From Pararge aegeria (lineage: Eukaryota; Arthropoda; Insecta; Lepidoptera; Nymphalidae), in contig NC_053184.1 in NCBI RefSeq assembly GCF_905163445.1, positions 4,960,001-5,024,000 on the forward strand: a stretch of DNA of 64,000 nucleotides, read 5' to 3'. The translations under genes and the position numbers were made by a program. The notes under the pieces are model-generated. The model saw nothing but the letters and a program-made list of their open reading frames with translations. It did not search any database and was not told the DNA's origin. Shown piece after piece: positions 37,008 through 49,090 of the stretch; position 1 is the first letter of the stretch; each line of letters starts with the position of its first letter.

Positions 37008-40000
37008 CTTAACAATAATTATGGCACAAGCAAGTATAGTGATTGAGTTAGCAAGCATCCGCAACTCGAAAAGGGCAGGTCGGAGGCACCCCGTGCTATA
37101 CAACGGTATCTCGCATATATTATTACCATTCTGAAATAGAGGTACACATTTTATATCTATTCGGTACATCGATATAAATCTATACTAATATTGTAAAGCT
37201 AAAGAGTTTATTTATTCGGTTGAACACGCTAATCTCTGCTCGAATTGAACAAATCCTCTCGTGTTGGAAAAACCATTTATCGAGGAAGGCGTTTACACCT
37301 TCGTTAAAAAAGCTTAGGTACAACATTACGCTACGACCAAGTCCACGACATCATATGCCTTTCTTATAATACGCGGACGAAATCCTGGAGAACCGCTGTT
37401 CCACAGGTATGGTCCAGCGAACAAATAGCTTACACTACTTCGACCCACAAATAAATCAGCGCCATCTGGTATAATACTCGTGAAATACTACGCAGTACGA
37501 TTAAAGTTATGTTAACAATGCGAAAGTGCGTTTGTTTTTCTGTCCTTCCTTTAGATTTTTGGCAAAAAGTTAGCTAAAAGGACGGCAAAGTTATACTAAG
37601 TAGCCTATACTACTCCTGTACTTTTATTCCAGAAACACGAACTGTTACACGGGATTGTATAAAAACCATAATAAACGCAGACGAAGAACGCGGGCAATAA
37701 CTAGTTATGTCAAATTTATGTCAGTAAGTAACGTTACGGAGTTAACCTTGTTTAATACGGCAATAAAAAATACCTACCGATAGATCAGGTTTCTAAGGGT
37801 GATGAGAGTGAGGAAAGGGGATGAGTGATTAAGGAGCCTGTCTGACGAGAAAATTTATAGAAGTAATTGTCATCACTTTAACCAATTGACGTCCACTGCT
37901 GGATATAGGTCTCTTGTAAGTTTTAGGAAGTTCCAAAATCCACGCTACTGGGCCCCTTGTTTCCAGCGGCTCCCAGCGACTCAATAAACGAAATAATGGT
38001 AAAACTTCTAAATTTTTTTTATTATTTTTTGACGACCTACCTGGCGTAGCGGCAAGCGCTGTCTGTGGTATTAAGTTGGAGGTCCCGGATTCGATTCCCA
38101 AAAAAATCCCGGGTTCAATTTGGGAATTCGTAATTTCTAAATTTTCTCTGGTCTTGTCCGGTGGGAGGCTTCGGCCGTGGCTAGTTGACACCCTACCGTA
38201 AAGACGTGCCGCTAAGCGATTGAGCTTTCCGGTAGGATTTCGGGTAGAAACTGATTAGGAGTATGAGTTAAATGTAACTGTCATAGTACCTAATAGGTTA
38301 GCCCTCTACCATCTTAGATTGCATCATCACTTACTTAGGTGAGGTTGCAGTAAAAGACTAACTTGTAGTGGAATAATAAAATCTTATTAAATTACCTTTC
38401 CATTCCAAACTCGTCCACAGCACGAGGGAGGTAACCGCTGTCCATTATTGTACCAGTCTTCATGGGACTTCACGCCACAGCATTTTAACTGAGAATTAAA
38501 ATGTGAGAACTGAGTAAACTGATTCACTGTATTAACTGCACAAGCGACTTGCCTAGATGTGCCGAAGGAATTCAAAATGGACGACGTGAAGAAAAATGTG
38601 CTATAGCAATCCACCTATCGACAGCCTGCCTGCAACTACTACTGAAAATATTATGGGCTTTTCCGAAAGCGCGCCAACATTCACGGACTTGCCTTATCAG
38701 CCACTTCCCGCTACCTATACGAACACATCAGCCTCTCAGGCTGGAGGTCGTTCTATGCTACGCTAACCAATGCACGGTGTCCACTCCAGAAAGTGTCTAC
38801 CCAAGCCGCCATAGATTTTACACCGCCAATGCTAACCTGTGCTTATAATGAGTGGCGGAGTTTGTTTTTACTGTTTGTTTGTGCGCTCTAATCTCTGGAT
38901 TTACCGGTCAGTTTTGGGAAATCTATCTTTGCGTTTAATAGCCTAATTCTTGAGGAACGTCACAAATCATTAAGCAGATTTGACGCCGTGGGTTGTAAAA
39001 TAAAAGTTTGTATGGGTAAATTTACAAAAACTTGATCTAGTCACATGACTAGATGAAGCCACATCAACTTGATATAAAATAATATGGACAAAGGAAGACC
39101 CCACATAACGCTATAAAAGTTTTATCACATGAGCGTCATAATATAACTTCCTTATAACTGAATATTATCGCGGTCCTCGAGCACGACACCAGCTCGGAAA
39201 AAGGTCTGCTTATTTTACGACTGACCGCATCAACCTAGCTCCTGTAAACTTACCTCCATTTGCATAGACGCAAAAGCGCTTCTAACAGATGGGTCGATTG
39301 CTTCGAAGGACATAGATCGCAGCATGCTAGCATTGAGTATGGCAGGCTCACGCACCGCTCGTGATAAACCCGTTATGGAAGTCATACCGATAGACAATAG
39401 CATTATCCCAGTTGTCACTAGTATCATAAGCTGAAAAAATCATAGTTTGAAAATGTACGTGCAAAGATTACAAGTAACAAGTCTCTATTTTTAAGTTTTT
39501 GCATGTCATGTCCTGGTTTTCCTTCATATTAATCTATGACACGATATGAAATTTGTAAAATATTTTAAAACTGTAATAGGTAGAAGCTAAACTTACTCTC
39601 ATCTGATTGGTCACTGAAAAATCACTTTTTTCCCACGCTTTCCCGCTGTAATTGTACTGAACAATTATTGTACAGGTTTTAGCAAATAAAGTTGGATGTA
39701 ACAAATTGTTTTTGGACAAGTTAGTAATTGGATAATAATCATGCATATAGAAACACCCTGCAGCGATTGACGCAATTAAACTGGATATATTTTAAGCCTA
39801 GACATATTATTTATTTTAAAGAATGATTTTCGGGATTCCAAGGTGCTGGAATGGCAGACCCGAACTGGTAAGCGCAGCGTTGGTCGACCCCCAACAAGGT
39901 AGACAGACGACATGAAGCGCATCGTAGGTAGCCACTGGATCCAAGCGGCACAGAACTGTGGAATTTAGAACTCCCTACAAAAGACTTATGTCCAACAGTG

Positions 40001-42025
40001 GACGTCTATCCTTTGATAAGATGATGACGATGATATTATTTTATTTGTTATAATAAATAAATGTAAACGTCGTTCTAGTGTTTCTGTTTCGATTCCCTGG
40101 TTGGGGAAATTACTAGGTAGGAGTTCTTCTGTCAATAACTTTTAAGGAGGTACTTCCAGCGCTAATTTGTAGTAGCATCGTGGATTATTGGTCAATAGTA
40201 TTTATCCCATTAGATCACCATGATCATTGCTCTAATTCCATCTCTGCTATTAGAAGCCGTGCGATATGTTTATGATGACGATTTTCAAGGATACGTACAG
40301 TTGCTAGTAATGAAAGAGATCTTGGGTGGTAGGGCACAAGGGTCGCCAGCCAACACGCTGGCAGGCAGAGCAGCGCTCCCGATATAAACAACACGCTCGA
40401 GCCCAGTTCAACTCCGAGATCAGACGTCCAGAAATAGTATGACATACGTATCAAACTCCATATTGTTGACACTCCGAGAATCGATCCTCCGCTCTATAAT
40501 TATTATTTCGGAAAGTTTTATAAGTACTTATATAGTTTAACGACCTCCTTGGCGCAGCGGTGAGAGCCCGGGTTCGATTCCCGGAAGGGGCAATTTTTGA
40601 ATTCTTAATTTCTTAATTTTCTATTATCTGATCTGATAGGAGGCTTCGGCTAGCTACTACCCTACCGACAAAGACATGCCGCTAAGCGATTTATTCTTCA
40701 AATACGATGTCGCGTAAAAACCGATTTGGGGTATGGGTTAAATATAACTGCCATACTCCCTTACAAGTTAGCCCGCTACCATCTTAGACTGCATCAATAT
40801 GAGGAATAAAAAAAACCTTTTTTTATTTAAAAACTTTTTACTGGGTGGCTAAGGCTTCGGCTTTTCTTTTGGGGGGGACAAAGTTCAGCACGCACCTCTT
40901 ACTTTTCGGAGTTATATGTGTGTTTTAATTTAAGCAATTAAAACAAAAGCATTGACGGTGAGGAAATCTGCATGCCTGAGAGTTCTCCAAAATGATTCCA
41001 AGGGCGTGTGTCTACTTATCAACATTTGACTTGCTAGGCTACGGCTTACTCAATTATAGAGAAAACCCCACACACACAAACACCACACAGCCACACAGGC
41101 CAAAGTAAATATATCGAATTCAAATTCAAAAATGTTTTATTCATATAGACCTTATCACAGGCATTTATGAAGCGTTCATACATTTAACATGTTAACACTA
41201 ATGTTAGTGATGGTAATAACTGCATTCGTTAACTTAGAACTAAAACTAGGAGGGTTCCAAACGCGCCCTAGTCTAAGAAGCCAGAACGACACGACAAACT
41301 TAGCCAGGTTTCTTTTTTGTTATCACCATCTCACAATCGAGTTAATGTTTAGCTATGAATTTAGAGAAATTCATACCCAAGCTTTTTTATCATACATGTA
41401 ATCCTTAATATTGAAATAGGATTTTTCTATAAGTTTACGTTTCGTATAAACTTTGAACTTGAGACAAGATATCTGTGGACGTGCCCTGTGTTTGGCCGGT
41501 AGATAAATTACAGCACTTAACTCCATCAGAGATATAACAGTAGCGTATAAAAAAAGGGAGCACACATATATTTTAATTATTTTATTAATTATTTTTTATT
41601 TATCTACTCAAACTAATATTTAAGTATTTATATAGGTAGGTATATTAAGATATGTATTAGTATATTTATTTTTTTATATTTATCAATAGTATTTCTAATT
41701 TTTTTTTATTTGTGTAGTCTGGTTTATGTATTAGTATGTAGATATTTGTATGTATGTACTAAATAGTGTACCCCACCTATTTGTTTTCTTTTTAGTTTTC
41801 CTAATCCTAAAGTTGCCTGGCAGAGATCGCTACTTAGCGATAAGGCCGCCTTTTGTATCCTGCTTCATTCTTCATGTGTTTGTTCTTTTTTTGTCTTGTT
41901 TCTTTGTTTGAGTGGTGTACAAATAAAGAGTATAAATAAATAAATAAATCATCATGGTGAAAAAAAAGGACACTTACCAGCAATAGACCGGAGCACACGA
42001 ATAACACTAATCCGCTACTTCTCAT
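37008..42025 (-). CDS. Tetraspanin, last exon not found
   Basis: Five phase-0 exons on the minus strand: 41978-42025 (MRSSGLVLFVCSGLLL), 40299-40493, 39254-39430, 38396-38488 and 37008-37130, 212 residues. The tetraspanin plan is clear: TM1 from the first exon into SILGVSTIW, TM2 in SSVLFISGALLCLPACWLA, and TM3 across the 40299/39430 junction. The large extracellular loop follows with LKCCGVKSHEDWY, PPSCC, NICE and STGC (six cysteines, the CCG motif intact), then the start of TM4 (LANSITILACAIIIVK). Tetraspanins organise membrane microdomains with partner proteins. The acceptor at 38489 was chosen because it joins SMQME to LKCCGV, the usual spacing. The exact subfamily and the C-terminal tail are unknown. 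SINEs sit in its introns. Confidence 0.85.
38028..38375 (+). mobile_element. SINE family B, full length
   Basis: tRNA-like head 'gacctacctggcgtagcggc' with B-box GGATTCGATTCCC. The body has 'ggtgggaggcttcggccgtg', 'gacgtgccgctaagcgatt', 'gtagaaactgattaggagta', 'ggttagccctctaccatct' and a 'gtagtggaataat' end. It lies about 20 bases past the donor of the tetraspanin exon 38396-38488, in opposite orientation to that gene. Confidence 0.85.
38646..38891 (+). other. Unexplained open block inside a tetraspanin intron
   Basis: An 81-codon frame without a start (KYYGLFRKRA...) runs between stops at 38643 and 38889. It is GC-richer than its surroundings and lies antisense in the intron between exons 38396-38488 and 39254-39430. 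No domain is recognised. It may be a transposon coding remnant. Confidence 0.2.
40538..40815 (+). mobile_element. SINE family B
   Basis: Head 'acctccttggcgcagcggtg' with a short internal deletion before B-box GGGTTCGATTCCCGG, then the standard body to 'ccatcttagactgcatcaa'. It lies 45 bases upstream, in tetraspanin sense, of the exon starting at 40493. Confidence 0.8.
40840..41065 (+). mobile_element. Short retroposon family D
   Basis: Phrases 'gggtggctaaggcttcggct', 'gacggtgaggaaatctgcat' and 'gcctgagagttctccaaaat' mark the family. The 3' part is diverged and lacks the GAT tail. Confidence 0.6.
41112..41400. repeat. Dispersed repeat family E
   Basis: Starts AATTCAAATTCAAAAATG and shares 'gcatttatgaagcgttcata', 'agggttccaaacgcgcccta' and 'ttatcaccatctcacaat' with 43325-43510 and 59795-60005. 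Confidence 0.65.
41790..41945 (+). repeat. LINE 3' tail, family F
   Basis: Contains 'cctaaagttgcctggcagag', 'gcgataaggccgcct' and ends with 'caaataaagagtataaataa'. A partial inverted relative is at about 42440-42530. It lies 32 bases from the donor of the first tetraspanin exon. Confidence 0.65.
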
Positions 42026-42838
42026 TTTGATAATAGTTAAAATTTCCAGATAACAGAGATATTTTTTTGTCTTGAGCAGAGTTTTATTTAAATTATAATA
42101 ATTGGCATACTTGTCACATTAATACTTCAAACATTTGGACCGTTTGTTTTTCAATATATTTTTAAAAGTATTGAAAACGTTAAGTAAAACCTTTTTTTGT
42201 TCCACCAACAAGATTCACCGCAGAAGTGGGATTTTGAGCCCATACTGTAAGAAAAAAATTAGTTAATTAAAGTTTTAGCTTTAATTTGCAGCTTTCTGAA
42301 ATCGAATCCGGTAATTTCACTCTATTAAAGGTTCCTTATGAAGCTACATTCGCAATAGTAAATGAATGAATATACTTATAATGAATATACTTCTACACCA
42401 CAAAGAGTACATAAAAAAAGAAAAATATAACAAAACATATTATACAATTTTGCGGCCTTATCGCTTCACAGCGATTTCTTCCAACCAATGGCGAAGAAAA
42501 TAAATACAGAAAATAGGTAATCGGTAAATTAACTACCCCATTAATGCTATATTTTCAGCAACGGGGCAAATAGTTTTAATGAACTACGAGACTAATTTTC
42601 GTATTCAGACCAATCTTTAATCTGAGATTAAAGTTATGGAATATTTATGAGATACATAATAAATTTAATTGAAAAAGATTGTGCTACGATAAAATATTTT
42701 CACGGATGAAAATTGCAATTCGCAAAACCCATGTAAAAATAAATTAAAATGTTTATATAAATTATGAGTATAAATTTAAAAGTAGTATTAATAAATCGCT
42801 TTCAGAAAAAACAGAGGCAGCATTAGACTTGTATTAAA

Positions 42839-45800
42839 ATGAAGAAAATGGTAACTTTTCTTTTAATAATTTATCATGTCTCATCAGTTTGCTGCTTCCT
42901 TGACGACATACTACAGCCTCTTGCACATGTTTTTGAATATGGTAAGTACGGATTAATATTCTAAATATGTTCTTAGATACATTATTATTTAATTTCAGAA
43001 CAGAACTTACCTACGATACGATTTTTACGTTAGATAGCTATGCCCAGCGGCTTTGCTTATAATACTTTTAATTACCGATTACAAATGACTGCAAATAATC
43101 TGTTGCTTGGCACATTTAGTCTACAGCGCTGGGTAAGCATCTATCTCGTCGTTGGCCTAGTCAATAAATGGATGGGATGGGAAAGTTGAAAGAAAATTTG
43201 GTATCCGCCGTCTCAGCACTAATCGCAAAATAAAGAATCTAAATCGCATTGTTAGTTGATTCGTATGCTGGAGGCATAAATAACATTTAATGATTTTCTG
43301 TCCTAGCAGTAACGTTCTCATAAAGTCAAAGTCAAAGTAAAATATTTATTTATTCAAATAGCCACATAGATGGCACTTTAGATTACATGTAAAATATGAC
43401 ATAGAAGTAAGTTAATGGCGATAACTAAATTTGTCAACCTAAAACTAAAGCGACGAGGGTTCCAAACGCGCCCTGGTCTAAGAAGAATCCCACAACAAAC
43501 GGTTTAGACGGTTGTTTATTTTTTTTATTATCGTATTCAATATCGTTAAGCCTTTAATAAGTGAGTGGCTTGCTGCAGTCTGCTGAGGAGCCTCTGCCAC
43601 AGTTCGCTTAGTTCTGTCCTCTCTCTCTCTAATCGTATTCTAAAAACGTCAAACATTTTCACCCTCTTCGAAGAACACAATGCTGAGCCCTCGTAGTATG
43701 AACTCAAATCATGCAAAGTTTCATTTGAATCCATTCCGTAGTAGCTTGATGCGCAGCCAAGATCCAAACAAAAATTTTAAAATAATCTCAATGTACAGAA
43801 TTCGACCCGTTATAGTTTTATTATAAGTAGGAGTTTAATAGAAGATTCGACTGTAAACAATATTTTCTGCGTTAAATTTTGCCAGTAAAGTTCTTTGATT
43901 TCCGATACCAAAAAGGTAGAAATGAACACTTATGATTCAACTTTATCCGTTCGCCACAACCTTATCCCCATCATAAGCATATTAGAGTTCTACTGCAGGG
44001 CAAAGGCCTGTCTGATAGGAGGACGAGTGTTAGAGCATACACCCACCACAAGGCTCCAATGCCAGTTGGCAGGCTTTAACGTTAATCCATGCTAGGGGCT
44101 ATCCATGTTAGGGATAATAACCGGGATCCGTGCTAAAGACTCGAGCGTTCCGAGACAATTTCCCAACGCCTACTTACTGAGTTTGTTTTTACACGTTACA
44201 AATTCTTCCAACGATTTGAAATTCGGATCGGCCCATGTCCATTTCGAATTATCACATAAACGGACTTGATTCGTATGTTCCAATGCAACTTGTTATTTGG
44301 TTTCAAAACTACATACTTACTTTTTCTATGTCTAATCATTTGTTAAAAAACACAATTTCCTAAAGTTTGCAAAGCGAAACATCTGGAATATATAGTGTTG
44401 ATCCGAATTTATTTATTATTATTTATATCCGATAAATATCCCCGTGGGTAAGGACTTCGGCTTCATTTTCGTGGTTCGTGTTTGAATGCCAGCAGACAGC
44501 TGTATCATTTCTAAGTTATTTGTGCTTTTAGCTTAAATTTCGCTTGCGTAAACGGTGAAGGAAAACATCGTAAGGAAACCTACAGGCTTGAGAGTTCTCC
44601 ATAATATTCTCAAAGGTGTGTGGAGCCCACCAATCAACACTGGGCCAGCGTGGTGGACTACGGCCTTAACCCCTCATTGTGGGACCCGTGCTCTGTAGTG
44701 GGCCGGTAATGAGTTGATATGATGATGATGATGATTATGGATAAATTAAATACATGTCTTTGTCTCGCGAATTTTTTTGGAAATAAGCAATAACTCCATA
44801 CAAATAATCTTAGTCAGATTTGGTGACGGTAGATTTCCTCACTGATATGTATTGTTACAGGTGATAACTACGGTGATCAGACATTCGTACAGTCTGGGAA
44901 GATAAGCCTCTTTGAGAAAAAATTTAAAATTCCAATTTCCGTAAGTTGCTATTTCATATCTGCTAATTAAATATAAAAGTATCATCGTAGAATAGTAAAA
45001 AAAATTATCCATGATCGTAGCCTGTGGTAGTCACCCATGTATCGTTTCTTAGTGTTTTGATGCAATAAAGTTTATCTAATGTATTCTTTCATGCATCACT
45101 AGCTACACAGACAGTTCGAGCGAAATAAAATTTGACTAATAAATAGACATTTCTAAATATGACATTTTTGAGTTGACCAAGAAGTTGACATCTACCTAAT
45201 TTTACTATTAAAACTGTAACTAAATGGCTTAATCTTAAATACAAATAAATTGCCTAATTAAATAGATCTGTATACTTCAAAAAATTTTGCACGCCTTTAT
45301 AGCAAAACATGTTTGGATTTTATTTGTTATCTATTTACCATATATCATGTAACCCATGTTTAATGCAAATAAATGAAATTATTATTATTATTATTATTAT
45401 TATAATATTATAAGTGTCGTCAGGAGATAATTTTGGATAATCATTCTAAAATGGCTTTGATTTGGTTTGATAGAAAGCTCAGATAGAAGGCTTCAGCCGT
45501 ACTACTACGTCTAAGCTCTTTAGGATTATAACAAATTGACATACACAATTTGTGTGTCAATTCGATACATTTTCGGTTGTGAATTTTTCGAAGTCCGTTT
45601 TTATGAAAAGTGTAAAATGCCTTTTTTTATCGTCATAATTGACTGACCAAGCAGACAACCAACCTGACGGTAACTGGAAAATCATCGTCTATAAACAGGG
45701 AAATACTTCACAGGCCATGTAAGGAGCACGTAGCGCAAAATGCCGCCCTGAATTTATCATTTTGAGACGTAGGTGTTATGCCTCATACGTTTGTAACTAC

Positions 45801-45906
45801 ACCGGAAACCACGCCCTTCAGACCGAAACACAGCATCGCAACAATGCTGCTTAGCGGCAGAAATATGAATAGCGATAGTACTTCTCCAGACGAGCTCTAT
45901 TACAAA

Positions 45907-45938
<32 letters not shown>

Positions 45939-47153
45939 GTTTATTTCAATTAACGGTTACACAGTAAATTAAAAAAAGTACAAAATAAAGCAAACATAAG
46001 GTAATGTGTATCATGAAATAAACATAAACCCAAATTCGATAATACTGCTGTAGTGCAAGACTGAGTCGCAGTTATTATCGCCCATCTCTGGAGCTAGAAC
46101 CATACACTTAAATTAAATCTAGCGAGATGAATAAAAATAGAAACCTAAAAACCTTTTGAATTAAATTCAATTGAAAGCATTTTTTTTTCTTTTTCTTTTC
46201 TTTTTCTATATGTACATAAATACATCCATAAGATTTTTTTCTTTAAAAAGCTCTAATACTACTAAAATTATAATAATTGCTGCGAAAAGGATATACTTTC
46301 TTCTCTCTAATATTGCCCTTTCTTATCTCTAATATTAGAGGTACTTTTATTTATTCAAATTCAAATATATTTATTTCAAGTAGTCTGACTTTTGAAACGT
46401 CAAGTCTGCCTGTTTATAGTGACTCTACAACTGGTTCAGAAGGCAGATGCTAGCGAGAATAATCCGGCAATAATCTCAGCAGTCGCTTCATCATATTTAA
46501 AATATAATTATTCTGTAGAAATGAAAGCGGAGCGGTGTGCTTCCAAACAACCTGTATGGTGGTGAATACATCATATTCAAGTGGCGGTATCCTAATCTTA
46601 GCAAAGGTCTCCTATTCATTGGAAAAAAAAAACATTAGAAAAAGAAAATGGAATTGATAATTTAGTGTATAAGAAGCATCTTATATAGGGTGTAAGCGGT
46701 ACGGTACAGCGGCGGCTTTTTTTTCAGTTATTGATCAGCTGCTTTCAAATTTCTTAATGGAGGAATTAATGTTTTATGTTTTCATGACTGTTGTAGTAAA
46801 GTTAAATTATTTTAAATATTGTTTAGAGTTTCTGCAGATCGGATAGATTAAAGGCTGTCGATGTTCGACAATACAAAATAACTTATTTTGATTTATCAAA
46901 TTTGTTGGTTCTTACTTAACAGGTGCCAACATGCTCAGAAATCACATATGTGCGCGTGGAAGTAAACAACGTGGCGAACTCTCCCAACATCCAGTACCTA
47001 GAGCCAACGCAAACTGTGGAGATCACCTACGGTCCGCTACAATACAGCAGGTCCTCCTACAACGTGATTGCAAAGACAGCCCCTAAAAAGTACTGCAAGG
47101 AAACTCAGTCCAGAGTTCATCAGAAGAGGTGTCTGTCTTCAAACAATATATAG
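42839..47153 (+). CDS. Small secreted protein, MBF2-family-like
   Basis: Three exons: 42839-42941, 44861-44940 and 46923-47153, joined in phases 1 and 0, giving about 137 residues. The N terminus MKKMVTFLLIIYHVSSVCC is a clear signal peptide. The mature part has GDQTFVQSG, then SEITYVRVEVNN, VEITYG and SSYNVIAK. These match the order and spacing of MBF2-type insect proteins: a GD-start, an ITxIRV strand, a VTI strand and a final V-x-IY strand, though the Gly-Gly turn is absent. The family takes its name from the Bombyx transcription activator MBF2, but most members are small secreted proteins of unknown role. The tail after PKKYC is extra. AATAAA at 47174-47179 follows the stop. Family membership is a remote match by eye; existence as a gene is better supported. 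Confidence 0.65.
43325..43510. repeat. Dispersed repeat family E
   Basis: 'aaagtaaaatatttatttat', 'acatagatggcacttta', 'acgagggttccaaacgcgcc' and 'ctggtctaagaag' mark the family. It lies in the first intron of the MBF2-like gene. Confidence 0.65.
44440..44730 (+). mobile_element. Short retroposon family D, near full length
   Basis: 'gtaaggacttcggcttcatt', 'aacggtgaaggaaaacatcg', 'gccagcgtggtggactacgg', 'gtgggccggtaatgagttga' and a (GAT)n tail. It lies in the first intron of the MBF2-like gene. Confidence 0.75.
45380..45405. repeat. (ATT)n microsatellite
   Basis: Uninterrupted ATT trinucleotides, followed by 'ataatattataa'. A second trinucleotide tract (AAT)n lies at 45907-45938 in the same intron of the MBF2-like gene. 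Confidence 0.9.
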
Positions 47154-47179
47154 ACCTCCTAGACTTGCCGTGTAATAAA

Positions 47180-49090
47180 ACTATTTTCATTACGTTTAGG
47201 TTTTTTAATCCCACATTACATTTCATTTTGAAGATAGTTTAGTGAGCATTTTTTGTGAGGGAAATTACAAGCATTTGAAGATCTTAACTCAAAACTCATG
47301 TTATAAAATAGGATAGTAATCGTATATTATAGAGTAAAGAAGAGAAATAGGGAAAAATAAATAAGTGTAAAGATTTTACACCTGCCAGCCCGGAGTGGGG
47401 AATTGGTATCGCGATCCTCTGAGAGCCGCGGTAAAAGCTCTGAGGTAAATTAGAGGAGCATTTTACCGTATAATTTTAGCTTTAAAAGAATGTAAGAATC
47501 GAATGAAATGGTAAAAGTAATTAGTAAATTCCTTCTGAAATTATTAGTAAATAATTAATTTAACATTTCCAGCCACCAAGATTTCCCTTATTATCAAAAG
47601 TGTAGTGTGTAGTATCCCTCAATCAGTCAATCAAAAATACTTTATTGCACACAAGAAAAAAAATAAAAGATACAAGTCATTTAAATTTGTGTTACAAAGG
47701 CGGCCTTATGTAACCATTATGAGGAATTGGCTCGTCGAGTCGGAAAGAGGTATAACTTCGACTTCTCTTATACAGCTGTTATCAACAATCATAATTATAA
47801 CTTTTAGATATAGTTTTCAAAAATTTATTTTAAGGTCTAGCCACTAATCAGATGATGAGGTCTTGTCAAAAAATATAATCGTTATGAGCCGCCAATTAGC
47901 ATTAGAGAAGTCTGGGTCTTTTGAACGACTAGTTCCTCTCTCTCATTGGAGAAAAGGGATTTGCATTATTATGGGTCGAAGAGGATGAGCCCAAAGCTAC
48001 AAGTTACGACCATTATGCCAAGAGTGAACGAGTCAGAACAAGAACTACTAAAAGATACCTAATAAATTAATATATCGTTTATTGATTAATTTATCTTTGA
48101 ATGAGAATCCAAACAGAATGTCAAAGAGAATAAATACCGTCTTACGGACTGATAGAACTAATAGGCCATTTTTTATGGTCGAGAATGTCAGTTCAATGTC
48201 ATTTATTTAGTAACTTCTCAGTTTATCGTATTTTTTTATACATAAGCTGTACTTTTAAACAAAATTACAAGTTGGTCAGCTTAAGGGCACTAATTTCCAC
48301 CCTTGTTTATAATATATCCATTTTATTAAGTAAAAGCTGACCAGAAATATATACCAACGCTTTCCTGTCCATATATTAATAGGTACGTTTGTGTGTGATT
48401 ATTTTCTTTGAACAACGATTAAATTGATAGGAAAGGTATAACCTACGAATATCCTCTTTCTTCAAATCTTGAGTCTTGGCTTAGTTGAAAATTGAATTGA
48501 ATATAAAAAACAGGAAAAAGTATCAAAAGATCTATAACAGGTCCGTGACATTTTCGCAAACAAAGGCACTTTTCTGTTTTATTTCGGATACAAGCTGCCT
48601 TGTATATGTATGAAAGTTCGTTTCATACTATTAATATGAAATCGACCACTATCTACCTACTACCGCAGACGTAGACACTGTTTAGGTCCAGCAGCTCGCT
48701 ATGTACATAAACGGGTTTCCAATCAAAAAGTGTTCTTTAAAACTATTTTCGTTTGACGATTCAATTTCGTAAGTTAGAGTTTTCATGCTTTATTCAACTG
48801 TAACACAGGGCAGCAAATTAGGGGAAATATAAATACGGGGAATTGATGCTTATCAAGCGTGGAGCCCAATTATTTCCAGTGTCCAGGAGTAGAACCAGCG
48901 ATTGGGTCCAGTCGCTGAACACAACAACTAGTTTCCTAGTCGACCCTTTAAACCTAAATTGGACCATTGAAAATATATTTTATTAAAATATAACCAAATC
49001 GGTCCAGCTGTTTCTAAGTGATGAGCATACCACCGAACGTCATTTACTTTTGGTTTTTAAACTTAGATTCACCATAGCTTCACTTGAGGC
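47180..49090. other. Intergenic, repeats only
   Basis: About 47385-47460 resembles the body of the tRNA-Cys-like SINE at 50488 ('ccagcccggagtggggaatt'). About 47630-47720 is a LINE-tail-like piece ending 'aaaggcggccttatg'. 48950-49045 resembles family G ('atcggtccagctgtttcta'). No gene is visible. Confidence 0.45.
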
